A DNA stretch of 64,000 nucleotides from Lumbricus rubellus (GCA_945859605.1 OX243814.1:29650286-29714285); one strand, 5' to 3'. Shown: positions 46,772 through 58,860, counted from the first letter of the stretch. The notes: a model not told the origin generated them from the sequence alone. Program-made: numbers and translations.

Positions 46772-46876
46772 TACTTGCTAAGGCTTATCCCGCAGTTAGC
46801 CGTTTGTGAGGCACCCTGTAGCGGTATGATCGCGTTATGGCGCCATATAAATTGTCGCTATTATTATTATCTACAC
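46772..46876 (+). mobile_element. Second LINE/SINE tail family, copy 3
   Basis: AAGGCTTATCCCGCAG, TGAGGCACCCTGTAGCGG and TATGGCGCCATATAAATTGTC-like order, then ATT units. It is the best preserved of the three copies. Confidence 0.7.
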
Positions 46877-47469
46877 CCTGTAAACAGACCCAAACAGGGA
46901 ATGAGATGGTAGTATATTAACAGCTTTTAGTCTCACTCACAGAATTAACAGCCAACTTAGGTCTTAAGCTTTCATTCAAGCATTCAACTGCCTCAGTCTA
47001 TTAAATAATAAAAAAACCAAAGCATCCAAAGAATATAAAAAACCTTTCTGGTTGTAAATACTGAGGCCAATGCCAATACACCATGTCATGTCATGTCGCC
47101 ATTGTTGCATCGCGATGGCTGGCTACATGTATGGACCTTTAATGCCCAGAGTCTTCTATCCCCTGTCCCAGCAGAGGCCAAATAGTCCCAAACACAATTT
47201 TCAAACGGTAAAGAGCACACAAAACACAATGTAGGTATTGTAATTGGATTGCTGTGCAACACGTGGGAACTGAAAGGTCAATTCTCTGCAATCGTCCAAA
47301 ATCAGGGAGCTCCAACAAAAGAATTTGACGATGTGTTGCAATGCAACCCCAATACGTGCTGCTGCGTAATATAAAATCAAACAGTGATCAGAAAATCCTC
47401 ATCATTTTTCATTTTGAACAGCATTATACTCATCATTTTCAGACCGAGTCTGTACTGCAGAACCAGGAC

Positions 47470-47912
47470 ATGGAAATGAACATAGATGTAAAAAACGATA
47501 AAAACGGAATAAAAAACGGAAAAAACGTCGTTTTATTCGAAAAAATAAAAAACGGAAAAAACGACAAAAAACGGAAACGGATAATAATTTAACTTTTTAC
47601 GTCTTAAACTGCATTTTAAAATTAAAACCCTTGTTTACTTTCTACTTGTATCTCTTAGATGATGACGTTAAACAGTTAAATAATGACATCAGTTATCTGA
47701 AACCTTGAGATTGGGCTGAAAACGTAAGAAATATCAGGAAAAAATAAAATTAATGGAAATAATAAGAGACAGAGAATAAATAAATAGCGTTACATAAAAA
47801 ATGAAAAACGGAATAAAACGATGGAAAAAATAAAAAAACGAAAAAAAAGACGTTTTTTGGGAGCGAATAAAAAACGAAAAAAACGTTTTAAACAACTATG
47901 GAAATGAACATA
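47470..47912 (+). mobile_element. A-rich ACGG element between 15-bp direct repeats
   Basis: ATGGAAATGAACATA stands at 47470-47484 and again at 47898-47912. Between them AAAAACGGAA and AAAACG motifs crowd both ends, with a less repetitive centre. The flanking repeats have the length of a LINE-type target duplication. No known family matches from memory. Confidence 0.55.
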
Positions 47913-48345
47913 CATCCCCATCCCTACATCCTATTTAAAGCTGTAGATGCTTAAAAAGCACGCTTATCCTTTAAGCCCAACAACCCAGCAATCTATAGGG
48001 TGACACGAAAGTTCGTTCACCGTTTTCAAAATGCGTTATCTCAGTAACGGTTTCATATTTCTTTATAATATTTTGTCAGTGTATGCATCATTCAAATGAA
48101 AGATATTGGTACAAATTTGATTATGATCCGGTCCGTTTTCGCCATTATTTATAAGAAAACGTAAAGACGACCAGTTTTGCGAAAAAAACGGCGTTCATCA
48201 AATTTCCACAGTAAAGAAAATGTGTATACGCCTAGCCTCGTATACAAGCGTGACAAGACACTGCAGCATGTTGTTACCTATATAGGACATACACAGACGT
48301 AGGCTATTAGCGCGCAGTAGCTCCTTTCTGCTTAATGACGGCACT

Positions 48346-48562
48346 TAGTGGTGGCGTCGTTGCCTTAGAGCCGGAAGGTTCGAGGTTCGAATCCACCTCG
48401 CCGCGTAAGGACCTTGGGCAAGTCCTTCACTCACAATTGCTCAGCGCTTCGGCGTGAAACTCTGATGCAGTGTCCGCTCTGCATTCGGGAGCGCCTCTGA
48501 GTAGAGGGAGAGCTTGAAGGGGCGCTATAACAAGTGCACATACAAACAAAACAAACAAACAA
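48346..48562 (+). mobile_element. tRNA-derived SINE inserted in the mariner element
   Basis: The head begins within the A box (TTAGTGGTGGCGTCG), the B box GGTTCGAATCC is intact, and the tail ends CACATACAAACAAAAC. Nested insertion shows that this SINE moved after the mariner copy. Confidence 0.93.
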
Positions 48563-48564
48563 AC

Positions 48565-49110
48565 TTACTCTATCCGGCATGACTGGATCAGCCTCTGAAG
48601 CTGCCATTGATCTCCACGCTCGTTGGAGGCGACACTTGAGCTGATCAGCTTCATTGTCTCAGGATCTTTATAAACGCTGAGACTGAGAGATAAAATACTC
48701 AACAAGCACTCAATAGGAGGGAGGTCCGGAGAGTTGGGTGGCCAATCCTTCGGCTTTATGTGTGACGGATGGTTGTCGTCTAGCCGCTTTATGGTCACAG
48801 CTGATGTATGACAGCGTGCGCCATCCTGCTGAAATACTCCTATAGGTCATTGTCATCAAACAAATTTCGTTGCATGACATTGCCGTTGTCATTTTCTCTC
48901 TCGAACGCTCGCTTCACGATCTGCTCGAGAATGTTGGTGATGTACGTAGTACTGCGAGTTCAGTCTGGTACCATTTGGCACAAATTGAAGTTTAGTGAGA
49001 CCCTGGCAGTCATCCCACCCCAAACCATCACCGACGGACTAAACTTCATCTGTGGAGCAGGCGGAACGTACTCTTCCTATGCCGGATATAGAGTCAGTGC
49101 CGTCAGAAAG
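48565..49110 (-). pseudogene. Mariner-type transposase, C-terminal half, broken
   Basis: Reading on the minus strand through frameshifts gives SPSVMVWGGM, then YVTNILEQIVKRAF-like residues, QQDGARCHTS, TIKRLDDN and DWPPNSPDLPPIE, then a degraded end. These are the hallmarks of the DDE catalytic core of Tc1/mariner transposases; the D of QDGARCH and the following D and E positions are recognisable. The N-terminal DNA-binding half is absent, because the coding remnant starts against the right inverted repeat. The copy cannot make active enzyme. Confidence 0.87.
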
Positions 49111-49449
49111 AAGATTGGCCTACTACATGTACGCTAATAGCCTACGTCTGTGTATGTCCTATATGGGTAACAACAGTGTCTTGTCACGCTTGTATACGAG
49201 ACTAGGCGTATACACATTTTCTTTACTTTGGAAATTTGATGAACGCCGTTTTTTTCGCAAAAACTGGTCGTCTTTACGTTTTCTTATAAATAATGGCGAA
49301 AACGGACCGGATCATAATCAAATTTATACCAATATCTTTCATTTGAATGATGCATACACTGACAAAATATTATGAAGAAATATGAAGCCGTTACTGAGAT
49401 AACGCATTTTGAAAACGGTGAACGAACTTTCGTGTCACCCTATATTACA

Positions 49450-50650
49450 GTTCCGAACATTGATAAACCTGTATCGACCTCTATGACTATTGTCTTCTTC
49501 TATTGTTGTTGGAGAATACTAATTCTGGATGATTGCACCCTCATGACCTTTCCGTTCCCATGTCCCGTTTGTCTGGTATCCTCCATCACAATTGGTCAAC
49601 CTAGTAATCTTAATCTATATCATTTGTCAAGACCTGTTAGTACTCTGGTCTTATTCTCCAGTTGACTACAACAAACATTCACCTATGCCAAAGATTAATA
49701 TTTACTAACTTTGTGCATAATTGGTGTTTAAAATAAAAGAACAAGTACATAGCTTTCAGTTCAGGATAGTAAATGAACTTAAAAACCAAGATAAACAGGC
49801 ACATTCGAACAGTCTTTGTGATAGTCATGAGCAATAGAAAATCAAGCACTAGATCGAGAGAAAAACTGACACTGCGCATATCTTTTTGTATCTTCCAGTT
49901 TCAAAGTTATTGCACAATCTTCACATGACGCCACACTTCACAGCACTGACATCATCAGCAGTAGGGGAGAGACATGGTCAGCCCAAGCTACAGCAGTTGT
50001 GGATCATGGCAACCTTTTCAACCTGGGATCTTCAGTGGCTTGTGAATTTTAAGTAATATTTAACTTGAAGATACTATCACCAGCTGCCACATTGGACAAT
50101 GGTGATACAGAGGTGTCATTGGACTAGACTAGAAGGACTTAAAACCTATTACTACACTTTACAATACAGTACAAACTTAATTTGACAAAGCCCTCCTTAC
50201 AAAGCTCAAAATTGCACATTGAAGGCTAGCAATATTTAATTAAGATGTATAGATAGACTGGGAAAGGTAAGTTTTCAGTTTAGAGCAAAAGACAGCCTTG
50301 CTGTGAGGGTTACGAACATGACGACACATAGAGCTTCAGATGAAGGTATACCTGCAAATATGAAAGAAGGCCGGCCAAAGAAAAGACGTGTACTAGGAAG
50401 TACATACTTTCCAGCAGATGCTGACCGAAGAAAAGAGCGACCTTTAACAGAGTTACAAGTTGTGACCATAGAAGATAAGTAAGATGACAGGTGATCAGTG
50501 CATGCTTTGCACGTGTGGAGTGCCACATTGAAGCGAGTATGCTCACAGGCAGAAAGCCAGTGTAAATAGAGAAGAGTGGGTGTCACGTGGTGGCGGCAAG
50601 AGAGTCAAAGACACAAAGTCTTGTATCTTGATGGTACAACAGCAAACTAT
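49450..50650. other. Interspersed DNA, nothing firmly recognised
   Basis: Open frames around 50275-50590 (minus) resemble degraded repeat more than gene. No family assignment is possible. Confidence 0.35.
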
Positions 50651-50662
50651 GACAGCCGTTCG

Positions 50663-51891
50663 CAGGGCCGTTTTAAGGAATTTTGGGGCCCTAGGCACAA
50701 TCACTAATTCTAAACGTAACTATAAGTCTCATCTAGTTACCCTCCTCTGGAGGAAAAATCAAGGGCTCTGGGGGACGGAGAACGGGTATATGCCATACAA
50801 TCGCTGAGACATGTACATGTAGCGCCGAGTGGGGAGGCGCAAGAGGAGGGAATGTGAAATTTTAAAGTTGGAATGGCAGCATTTTAAGCTGCCATCTTAA
50901 CAAAATTTCTCAACTATTGCAGTGCTGACCTGAATAGTCTAAGATTTCAATAAATGTTCTTACAGTTAAGCCTATAACAATTTCTTTACCAGTTTTCACA
51001 ATGTAGGCCTAATGGCAGGCCTAACATTGCAAGCTGCGATTCTAACAAAATTACTAAAATCTTCAATTAGTATAATTATTTCCTTAGACCTTAGTCCCTC
51101 CACGTGCTGTGTGCACATTGGGCGATACAATTCGTATAATTATTACCGCAATAATAATTTCTTTGCTTATTCCCGTTGTTCAAAAGGTCCTACATTGCTG
51201 ACCAGGACACAGTTATCAGAATAGTTACAGATGGTACACAAACCAAGGAAGAATTACCAAAATCGGGAAGCCATGTATAGTAGACTAATGATGCTACATC
51301 ACTAAGTTTTAGTTGCACAAAAACATATTCTTTGTGCAAACATTAACAGTAAACTATAAGCTTGCTCATTATAATAGTGTCATGTATTAATTATAATAGT
51401 GGATTTTATCATTATAATCACATATAATCTAATATCACGGTAGACCTATTAGAGCTCGGGTATAACACTAATGTAAACGGCAACTAAAACTATTATTTGA
51501 TCAAATGTCTGGGTAGTCACTTCTAGGTGGAGCTCCCCAGGAAGATGCCTAGATTAAACACTGAACATAATCCGATTTCCGCATCAATCTCTCAGTCTCA
51601 GATATAGAGTATTGCATTCATGCCTTCTCTGTGCAATGTGAGGCTGTGAGCATGCATGTATGCCATTTTGTTACATTTGTTAATAATATAGTACTGCTGA
51701 CACAGCTAGCATAGCAATATTTGTGCTAGAAGTGTAAAATAAATGTTAGTTTAACATACATCAAAGTTCGTATAACATGTTGCTAATTTGTTATGTGATT
51801 TAGTCTAATATTTTGGGTCGCCGCGGGGGCCCCCCTGTTGCGCGGGGCCCTAGGCACGTGCCTCGCGTGCCTAGGCGTTAAAACGGCTCTG
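50663..51891 (+). mobile_element. Non-autonomous hAT element, copy 2
   Basis: The ends are CAGGGCCGTTTTAA and TTAAAACGGCTCTG, identical to the copy at 21181. The flanking 8-bp duplication is GCCGTTCG on both sides (50655-50662 and 51892-51899). The body follows copy 1 closely with small indels; it is 1229 bp against 1312. No transposase. Confidence 0.93.
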
Positions 51892-52203
51892 GCCGTTCGC
51901 CTACAAATGCCTTCTCTTCTATTTCTTTTTTAGACTCTTCACTTACACATGGTTCAAGATGGCAGCTCGGAAAAGCACCCAATAAAATTTGAAACGATAT
52001 AGTTTCTATGCTGAACGACAACAAAATTCGCAAATTAGTCTCAGGAAAAACCAAATGTTGAACCCTCTTCATGCGCCTCTGTAGCGCAGCACTGTATTTG
52101 CAATGGTTGGGATAACTATTTGTAAATGCACAGGCATGCACCCAGGAAAATTTTGGTTCCATTGGACATGGTAAAAAATCAGAGAATTATTGACAATTTG
52201 CAA

Positions 52204-52552
52204 TTAATTTATTTTGGGGTTTAATCCGAAGTATCTGTGTGATCAGATACTTCGCCCCCCTTCTGCCACTTCGCTGCGTCCTCTTAGGTCTTCTGATCGG
52301 CTTGACCTCTTTGTCCCGCGAGTCAGGACCACCATGGCGCAATCCAGATCATTTGCCTGCATTGGTCCCTCTCTATGGAATGGGCTTCCCCATCAGTTCG
52401 CTCTGCCATCCTCTCTGGTAGTGTATCCTCATTTTTCTCTCGTCTAAAAACTTGCCTTTTTTCTCGGAGATGAACGCACTGGGAGCGCTTCTGAAAGGCT
52501 CTTGCTGCAAGAAGCGCTTTATAAATTGTCAGATAAGATAAGATAAGATAAC
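52204..52552 (+). mobile_element. LINE 3' end, L2/CR1-like, with readable C-terminus
   Basis: An open frame reads LRSSDRLDLFVPRVR, then RSFACIGPSLWNGLP, then a decayed region with KTCLF. This is the conserved end of L2/CR1-type LINE proteins. After the stop come GGGAGCGCTTCTGAAAGG, GCAAGAAGCGCTTTATAAAT and AGATA repeats. It is 5' truncated like most LINE copies. Confidence 0.88.
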
Positions 52553-52665
52553 CCATAAAATCCCCTAAATACGCCCATGTGGAAATGCCTTCTTTTCGAT
52601 TCATCTTCTTCCAACCATGTAGTCTTAATTGACACTTTTCCAAGTTACATCACCATTTGACAGTT

Positions 52666-52885
52666 TTGTATGTGCACTTGTTATAGCGCCCCTTCAAGCC
52701 CGCTACTCAGAGGCCATCCCGACTACAGCGCGGACACTGCATCGGAGTTTCACACCGAAGTGCTGAGCGATTGCAAGCGAAGGACTTGCCCAAGGTCCCT
52801 ACGTGGTGATTTGAGGTGGATTCGAACCTGCAACCCTCCAGCTGCAAGGCGACGAACAAGCCCACTACACCACCGTGCCCCACTT
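52666..52885 (-). mobile_element. tRNA-derived SINE (minus), B-like head
   Basis: On the minus strand it reads GGGGCACGGTGGTGTAGTGG, then GGTTCGAATCC, and ends in CACATACAAA. Its middle keeps CTTGGGCAAGTCCTTC. It has a GGGCTTGTTC head, intermediate between subfamilies A and B. Confidence 0.9.
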
Positions 52886-52977
52886 CAGTGATGATCAGAA
52901 GCACTTGTACATAAATGCATATACGTATTTGACCATGTCCTAACTAAGAGTGCTCTAAACGAGATAATGAATGACAG

Positions 52978-53187
52978 GGGGGGCGGTAGAGTAATGGTTA
53001 ACACGCTGGCCAAGAGTGCGAGAGGTAGCAGGTTCGAGCCTCCGTTGGGCGGATTTGATTTGTAGGCTGCTATTAGCGCCGTGTAATTGCAAAGCTGTCT
53101 GCTCAGTTGGTAGTTAAGTTTAATTAAGATTATTGCATAACTTGTAAATGTAAAGCGCAGTGCGTCTTGCAGGCGTTTCAATAAAGA

Positions 53188-53234
<47 letters not shown>

Positions 53235-53236
53235 GA
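52978..53236 (+). mobile_element. Second tRNA-derived SINE family, with ATT repeat end
   Basis: The head has GGTAGAGTAATGGTTAACAC (A box region) and AGGTTCGAGCC (B box), so it derives from a different tRNA. The body ends in AATGTAAAGCGCAGTGCG and AATAAAG, followed by about 18 ATT units. A diverged relative lies at 63388. Confidence 0.75.
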
Positions 53237-54130
53237 ATGAATGCATTACATACCGCTGTTCATCTGTGCTTCTAGCGTCTGCACTGAACCAGAACCAGGC
53301 ATCAAACGCATCGACAGACAGAGCTGAGAGTCGAGAATCCTCAAGAATATCAGCTTAATCAACTGAAGTAATAGACTACCACCCATTGGAGAGATTCAAT
53401 CAATTCCTCCACTTAATTCGGCTTCAAAATGTCAAAACAATCAATCAATCAACCGGCAGCCAAATATCCCTTCAAGGGTAGCAGAAGAGTAAGACCTTCG
53501 CTTTAATAATTTACTCTGCAAACTTTGTTAGCTTCCTTCAGCCTTATAAGATGAAAATGCAACGTTGTTCAGTTGTGCATCTGGTTGACTTTGACTGTAG
53601 CCGTACTTCTGAAGAAAACATGCAATATCGTATCCATAAAAGTTACCATATTTCCAGCAAGTGACTGCTTTCCCACCTGAGCAAATTCTATTTCGAATTC
53701 CAAAAACTTTTCTAGTCTTTATCTGTTGATAACTCTTCCAATCAACGTCTACAGCAGCAACTTTTGCTTACTCAGCATCATCCAACTTGTTCGAACAAGT
53801 TTTATATGATTTAAATAACCAACACAAATGAAATTTTGCAATGCACAGGTGTTCTCTTTTACCAGTGACGTTCACAGTAGATGGCTAGTTACGATCCACG
53901 TCAGAGAGAGAGAGAGAGCGAGTAAGCACCATTCACTCTTGATTTCACGTAATTACTGCAAACGTGAAGCACTCCAACTCTGATCTGCGGTGATCTTAAT
54001 GAGGATTAATCAATGCCGAATGCCGAAGCAAACACAGCTAAAGCCACAGAAGAAGACGAGAGAGATTCAGTGTAGAAGAAGCAAATAAAGCCTCCTTCCT
54101 TTCCGCTGCCGCTGCATCAGATATATACAA
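53237..54130. other. Nothing recognised
   Basis: Mixed sequence with a short GA run near 53910. No supported exon. Confidence 0.35.
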
Positions 54131-54174
54131 AAATGTGCTCAGCTGTTCACTAAGTAGCTTAGACGTCCTGCTCC

Positions 54175-54258
54175 ACCTATCACCAAGCACATATCACCAG
54201 ATACATATCACCCAGCACATATCACCCAACACATATCACCCAGCACATATCACACGGC
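54175..54258 (+). repeat. 17-bp minisatellite (CACATATCACC type)
   Basis: About five copies of a unit containing CAGCACATATCACC. Confidence 0.88.
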
Positions 54259-54259
54259 A

Positions 54260-54790
54260 ACAACAGAATGTCTTGATCTGCCGACCTTGTCTTTGCTTCC
54301 TTCTGTCACTCTGCACTCCACACGTGCCGTCGTTACCACTAACAACTCCACTCAACATAAGCAAACCAACTTCGACGCCGTTAAATAGCACTCTTCGAGG
54401 GCACCACCACCACCACTCAAGAATAAGACCGATACTCTGCACTACACCCTCTGCCCTACTAGCATCGAATACACCACCACCGCCTCGGTCGCTGCCACTA
54501 CTGCTTCAATCGTGAAGCACCTTTTCCAGAATTGCACGGAAGACGACGACGGTGGGTAGAAGAGGGCGTTGTTTCGTTGGCCGACTGATCGCCAGACACT
54601 CTCTCCAGTTCATCCGACATGCAACGGCTTACAAGTTTCGACTCACAAATGCACCCAACCGACCAACCAACCAACCGACAGAATGACCGACCAATGCAGG
54701 CCATCGCCATTGCCATCGTCATCGTCGTCGTCGCATCCTTGTTGTAAGCTGCGTTATTGATCGGACACACGTCGTCTCACGCAGGAAACT
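54260..54790. other. CpG-containing stretch next to the minisatellites
   Basis: Short frames on both strands lack motifs. Small CCA, CAAC and TCG runs occur. No gene supported. Confidence 0.3.
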
Positions 54791-54799
54791 CCCCCCACT

Positions 54800-54835
54800 G
54801 ACATACAGACAGACGGACGGACGGACGGACGGACG

Positions 54836-54872
<37 letters not shown>

Positions 54873-55385
54873 CGGAATGGACAGACAGAGAGGAGAGAGA
54901 TATAAAAAGAGACAGACAGACAGACAGACGACGGGATGGATAGACAGACAGAAAGGAGAGAGATACAGAACGAGACAGACAGAGACAGAGAGGAGAGAGA
55001 TATAAACAGAGACAGACAGACAGACAGACAGACGACGGGATGGACAGACAGACAAACAGACAGACGACGGGATGGATAGACAGACAGAAAGGAGAGAGAT
55101 ACAGAACGAGACAGGCAGAGACAGAGAGATATAAAAAGAGATATACAGACAGACAGACAAACAGACAGACGACGGAATGGGTAGACAGACAGAAAAAAGA
55201 GAGATACAGAGCCAGACAAACAGAGACGAGAGATATAAAAAGAGACAGACAGACGGACGACGGAATGGATAGACAGAAAGGAGAGAGATACAGAACGAGA
55301 CAGACAGAGACAAAGAGGAAATAGATATAAACAGAGACAGACAAACAGACAGACAGACGACGGGACGGACGAACGGACGGAAGGA
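54800..55385 (+). repeat. GACA/GACG minisatellite with higher-order units
   Basis: GACG and GACA runs are embedded in longer units that contain GACGACGGGATGGA, AGGAGAGAGATA and CAGAACGAGACAG. These longer units recur about six times with spacing near 90-110 bp. Long Leu/Ser/Cys-rich minus-strand frames are artefacts. Confidence 0.95.
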
Positions 55386-57260
55386 GGAAACGTCCTCCTT
55401 AAACTACTTCTAAGATTCCGAGGAAGGTACTAAAGGAGCGACCTTAAAGCGGACAGATGTACGGACGGATGGACGACTAACCGACAGACGGTTGAAGGGA
55501 CGAACAAGCAACGGACGGACTGATGATGACCAGACGACAGAGGACAGCGGGTGGGAGGGTTGGACGTGCGACGTAGCGAGTAGAACTACGATGTTGATGA
55601 GCAGTGCGGAGTTATTTTAAGACAACGGGGTTGATGTAGTCAGCAAGCAAAAATAAATTCCGTGCTAAGGACGACTGCAGAGGTCAAAGCCATCACTGCC
55701 ACAGCAACGTCCTAAAGACCGTCAGGTCACACATAAAGAAACTACGATAAAAAAATTAGCAGTAAACTACGACCTCACATCACATATAGCCCAAGTCAAT
55801 TTCCAAACGGAATCAAGAATATGTGCATGTATGCAGCAGAAATGGCCTGACATGCCATGCGGAGAAAAGATATAACAGCACAGTGACCATTTTCTTTTCG
55901 GTAGTACGATAGGGTTGGCTGAGATGCGATAGTCATCGGACAGCTCATCTGGGCTTTTACAAATACCCCTTTGGTTCGATGATCCTGATTACGTTCATAA
56001 AATACGTGGCTCAATCTCTAAGCTGTCTCCTTTTAATTCGGCTTTTATGCTTCGATGCCCTCGCTTGTACCAACCGCCTTTCATCAGCATTTAAGACGAT
56101 GAGAACAGCAGGATTCCTGTTCAAGTTCAGTAGCTGTCTGGGCAAAAACACGTCCAAAGCTTTATTATGTATGCATTTGATTGTGTATGATGAATGATAT
56201 ACGAGTCTGCATCATCTCTTCTGCGCTTACAATGCATACAATTCTTATACCCATATCTGCATAGTTTCTTTCATGCCTATATCTGTCCTTTGTCTTTATT
56301 TTCACGTCTGCACAAGTTCTTTGCACAAGTATGCACTGTCGTACAACAATGTCTGTTGGTAAATCCACATCAGGGTTTAGATCATGGACATAAATATCAG
56401 CCAGTATTAAGCATAAAATACGCGCTCTTGTGAAAGACTTGTTTTTGTTAAAGCGCGTTATAAATGACTAATTGTATAATAAAATAAAAAAATAATCAAC
56501 AATAATCAATAGGATGGATGTCGCAGGTCCTTTTTACATGTGAATTGGTACCAGTAATAGAGAAAATAGATGATGGACCAGCGGAGAGGTCCATGGGAAT
56601 GATAATTATAATGCTGCATATTTGATAGGTACGACCTGATTAAAACTACATGTGCTTCTGAGATCAAACACTTTATGTTAATCGGCTAAATCTCTGATCA
56701 ATAAAAGTTACATTCTGCATCAATATTTAATACTGCACGATAACGGCAAGTCCGGCATGCTGTATCAACGTTATGGTCAATGTAACCTATGTGTATGCAT
56801 GACTGCATATGTGTACATACATATGCAGGTATGTATGTGCTTATGTACATAAATACATACGTGCAACACATACACACATTGTTAAAAATTTCACCCATAA
56901 ACCGATTTAAACAAGCTGGAGCATGATATTGTATCTATATAATCTACACTATGGTCACCTCATATGCATGTATCATATCATATCTTACCTTACAATCTTA
57001 TCTACATGTTAAACATACGCAGGTATCGTATCATATCTACATGTTGAACAGCATCTCTTGAGGAATGACTATACAGAGGTCCTCTCAGCAAGGATAGTCC
57101 AGCAACAGAAATGCCTGCAAAGAATGAGACTGTGCTGAGGAAAATCAAGTCATTAGTTCAGCCCTTAGTGAGGGAGGAAGGGCATATTATCACATGGAGG
57201 AACCAACCACAGTTACTGTAAACGTCTGATCTAATGTAATGTAATTCAGACAATTTCTAT
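55386..57260. other. Unannotated DNA; weak tail-like motif at 56405-56480
   Basis: The only hint of structure is GCGCTCTTGTGAAAG and AAAGCGCGTTATAAATG, which resembles the LINE tail hairpin. No gene can be supported. Confidence 0.35.
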
Positions 57261-57279
57261 AGCATCAGGGCTTAAAGTG

Positions 57280-57430
57280 TGGCAGGACGGTCATGGACGG
57301 CGTCCTGGCACTTATTTTTCAAATCTCTATGCCATCCTGCCACTTATTTGGCCAGCGCACCTGAAAATGGAAGGGGCGTCCTGGCACTTCTTTTGGAAAG
57401 GCAAGGGGCGTCCAGGCACTTATTTTTTTA
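57280..57430 (+). repeat. Imperfect internal repeat (GGCGTCCTGGCACTTATTTT)
   Basis: Three to four copies of GGCGTCCxGGCACTT at about 50-60-bp spacing. It is probably a decayed repeat. Confidence 0.65.
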
Positions 57431-57834
57431 CACTTTTAGCACTGTGTAGCATGGTCTGCGGCAAGCTACTTCTAGGATGCTTAACACACATATGTAATGT
57501 AATGTAACGTCATTGATGTCAATGTTTGGCTGTAACAACGGTACTTAAGACAAAAGATCAAGACAATATTAAGAAGAGAGTGCAATGAGTGAGATGAGGA
57601 TGCGGATAATGGCTTTCGCAAATAGCCTGAGAGGTATTCAGAGGCATTTCCTAGTTGCGCTTTGGACACTAGAAACAGGATTTTGTAATGAAAATGTTCG
57701 GTGGTAGAAAGCCAACGCATTACGTCAAGCATGTTTATGTAGAGATAAGTGCAAAGCGAGGGAGTTGGGCTGCACTATTATTGCTCCACAGTTCCAATTG
57801 ACTGTTAAATGTGAACTCTTGACATGCTTAGAAC

Positions 57835-57940
57835 ATCTCTTAGAACTAAGACAGAGTGGTAAAGCACACATGAGTCTAGGTTTCATAGAACTAAGAGAGT
57901 GCATGGTTAAAGCACTCACCAAAGTCTAGGTTTCTGCCAT
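57835..57940 (+). repeat. 46-bp imperfect tandem duplication
   Basis: TAGAACTAAGAxAG, TTAAAGCACxCA and AGTCTAGGTTTC occur twice in a row. Confidence 0.75.
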
Positions 57941-58369
57941 TTCTGAAGCAAGGTAATGGAGGTGGCAAAGTCAACAGGATAAACTTAGGCTGAGGCAACA
58001 GTGAAAATGTTTGTAAAAGCTTGATTCATCAGCATGTTTAAATAAATTAATCACAGAAAGTTCTATATCACAAAAATGTTATGGCTAGCCCTGAATAAGT
58101 TATTGTTTTGGGAGAAGCCAAATTGGTATCTGCAGGCGCCCATGTTCACAAACATATCTCATTCTTCTTATTTTCTCTCATCCGTTAAGCGTTTTGCGTT
58201 AATGATGACGCCTTTACATGACTTCTCCACATTTCTCTCTCTGATGGTAGGCTATCCATGGCCTTCCTCATACCATATCACACCAATATAAATCTCACTT
58301 TATTACACGTCCTTTATAATCCGGAGACAGTAAAATGACTGATCGGCACCAAGTGCTCAGCAACCTGGA

Positions 58370-58860
58370 TCCAGTCGCCGCTGCCGCTGCCGCACTACGT
58401 TTCCAATAATATCATTCGGACCCAAAAATATCATGGATAGGTTTCAATTGCCACAGAATATGAATAGTACCGACATCACCGTCGAGCGGCGGCGGCGCCA
58501 CACGCAAAGCGACCGGATACGGACGGCCGCACTGTGTCCTCAGTAGATACGCGAACAGCGGTTGGCCACAATAGACACTTTAATGGCCGTATTACATGTC
58601 TGGCGAGCGATACCTTAATAGGCAGTCGATTAAACATTTAATACGAGTCCTGTGTGGTGGTGGTGGTAGTTTCCCCGGCGCCGTCCTCCCCCCAGCGTCC
58701 CTAGCGGTCATTATCGTTGCGGTGCACCGTGCCCCAAAGCCCTGTATGGGCATTTCTACTCAAGATAACAGACCCTGTGACCAGCGCAGTAGTTATTGGC
58801 TGGCGGCTGATGGTCGGTGATCGGGCGGATAGATCTACTGTCGTCGTCGTCATTGCATGC
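58370..58860. other. CpG-rich patch, possible promoter or exon
   Basis: GCCGCTGCCGCTGCCGC, GAGCGGCGGCGGCGCC and GGACGGCCGC stand out from AT-rich surroundings. A short plus-strand frame begins ATGGATAGGTTTC but ends after 37 codons. Function unknown. Confidence 0.3.

Larger units (their letters stand above)
47994..49444. mobile_element. Tc1/mariner-superfamily element with about 320-bp inverted repeats
   Basis: TATAGGGTGACACGAAAGTT at the left end is repeated inverted at the right end. The two arms (47996-48318 and 49128-49444) match closely throughout, with TA at the borders. The inside carries a broken minus-strand transposase and a SINE inserted beside the left arm. The arms are far longer than the usual 20-30 bp mariner ends. 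Confidence 0.9.

Noticed and set aside
54719..55344. Cys/Leu/Ser-rich open frames up to 196 codons resembling a membrane protein
   Set aside because: The frames follow the GACAGACA repeat exactly; there is no start context or domain.
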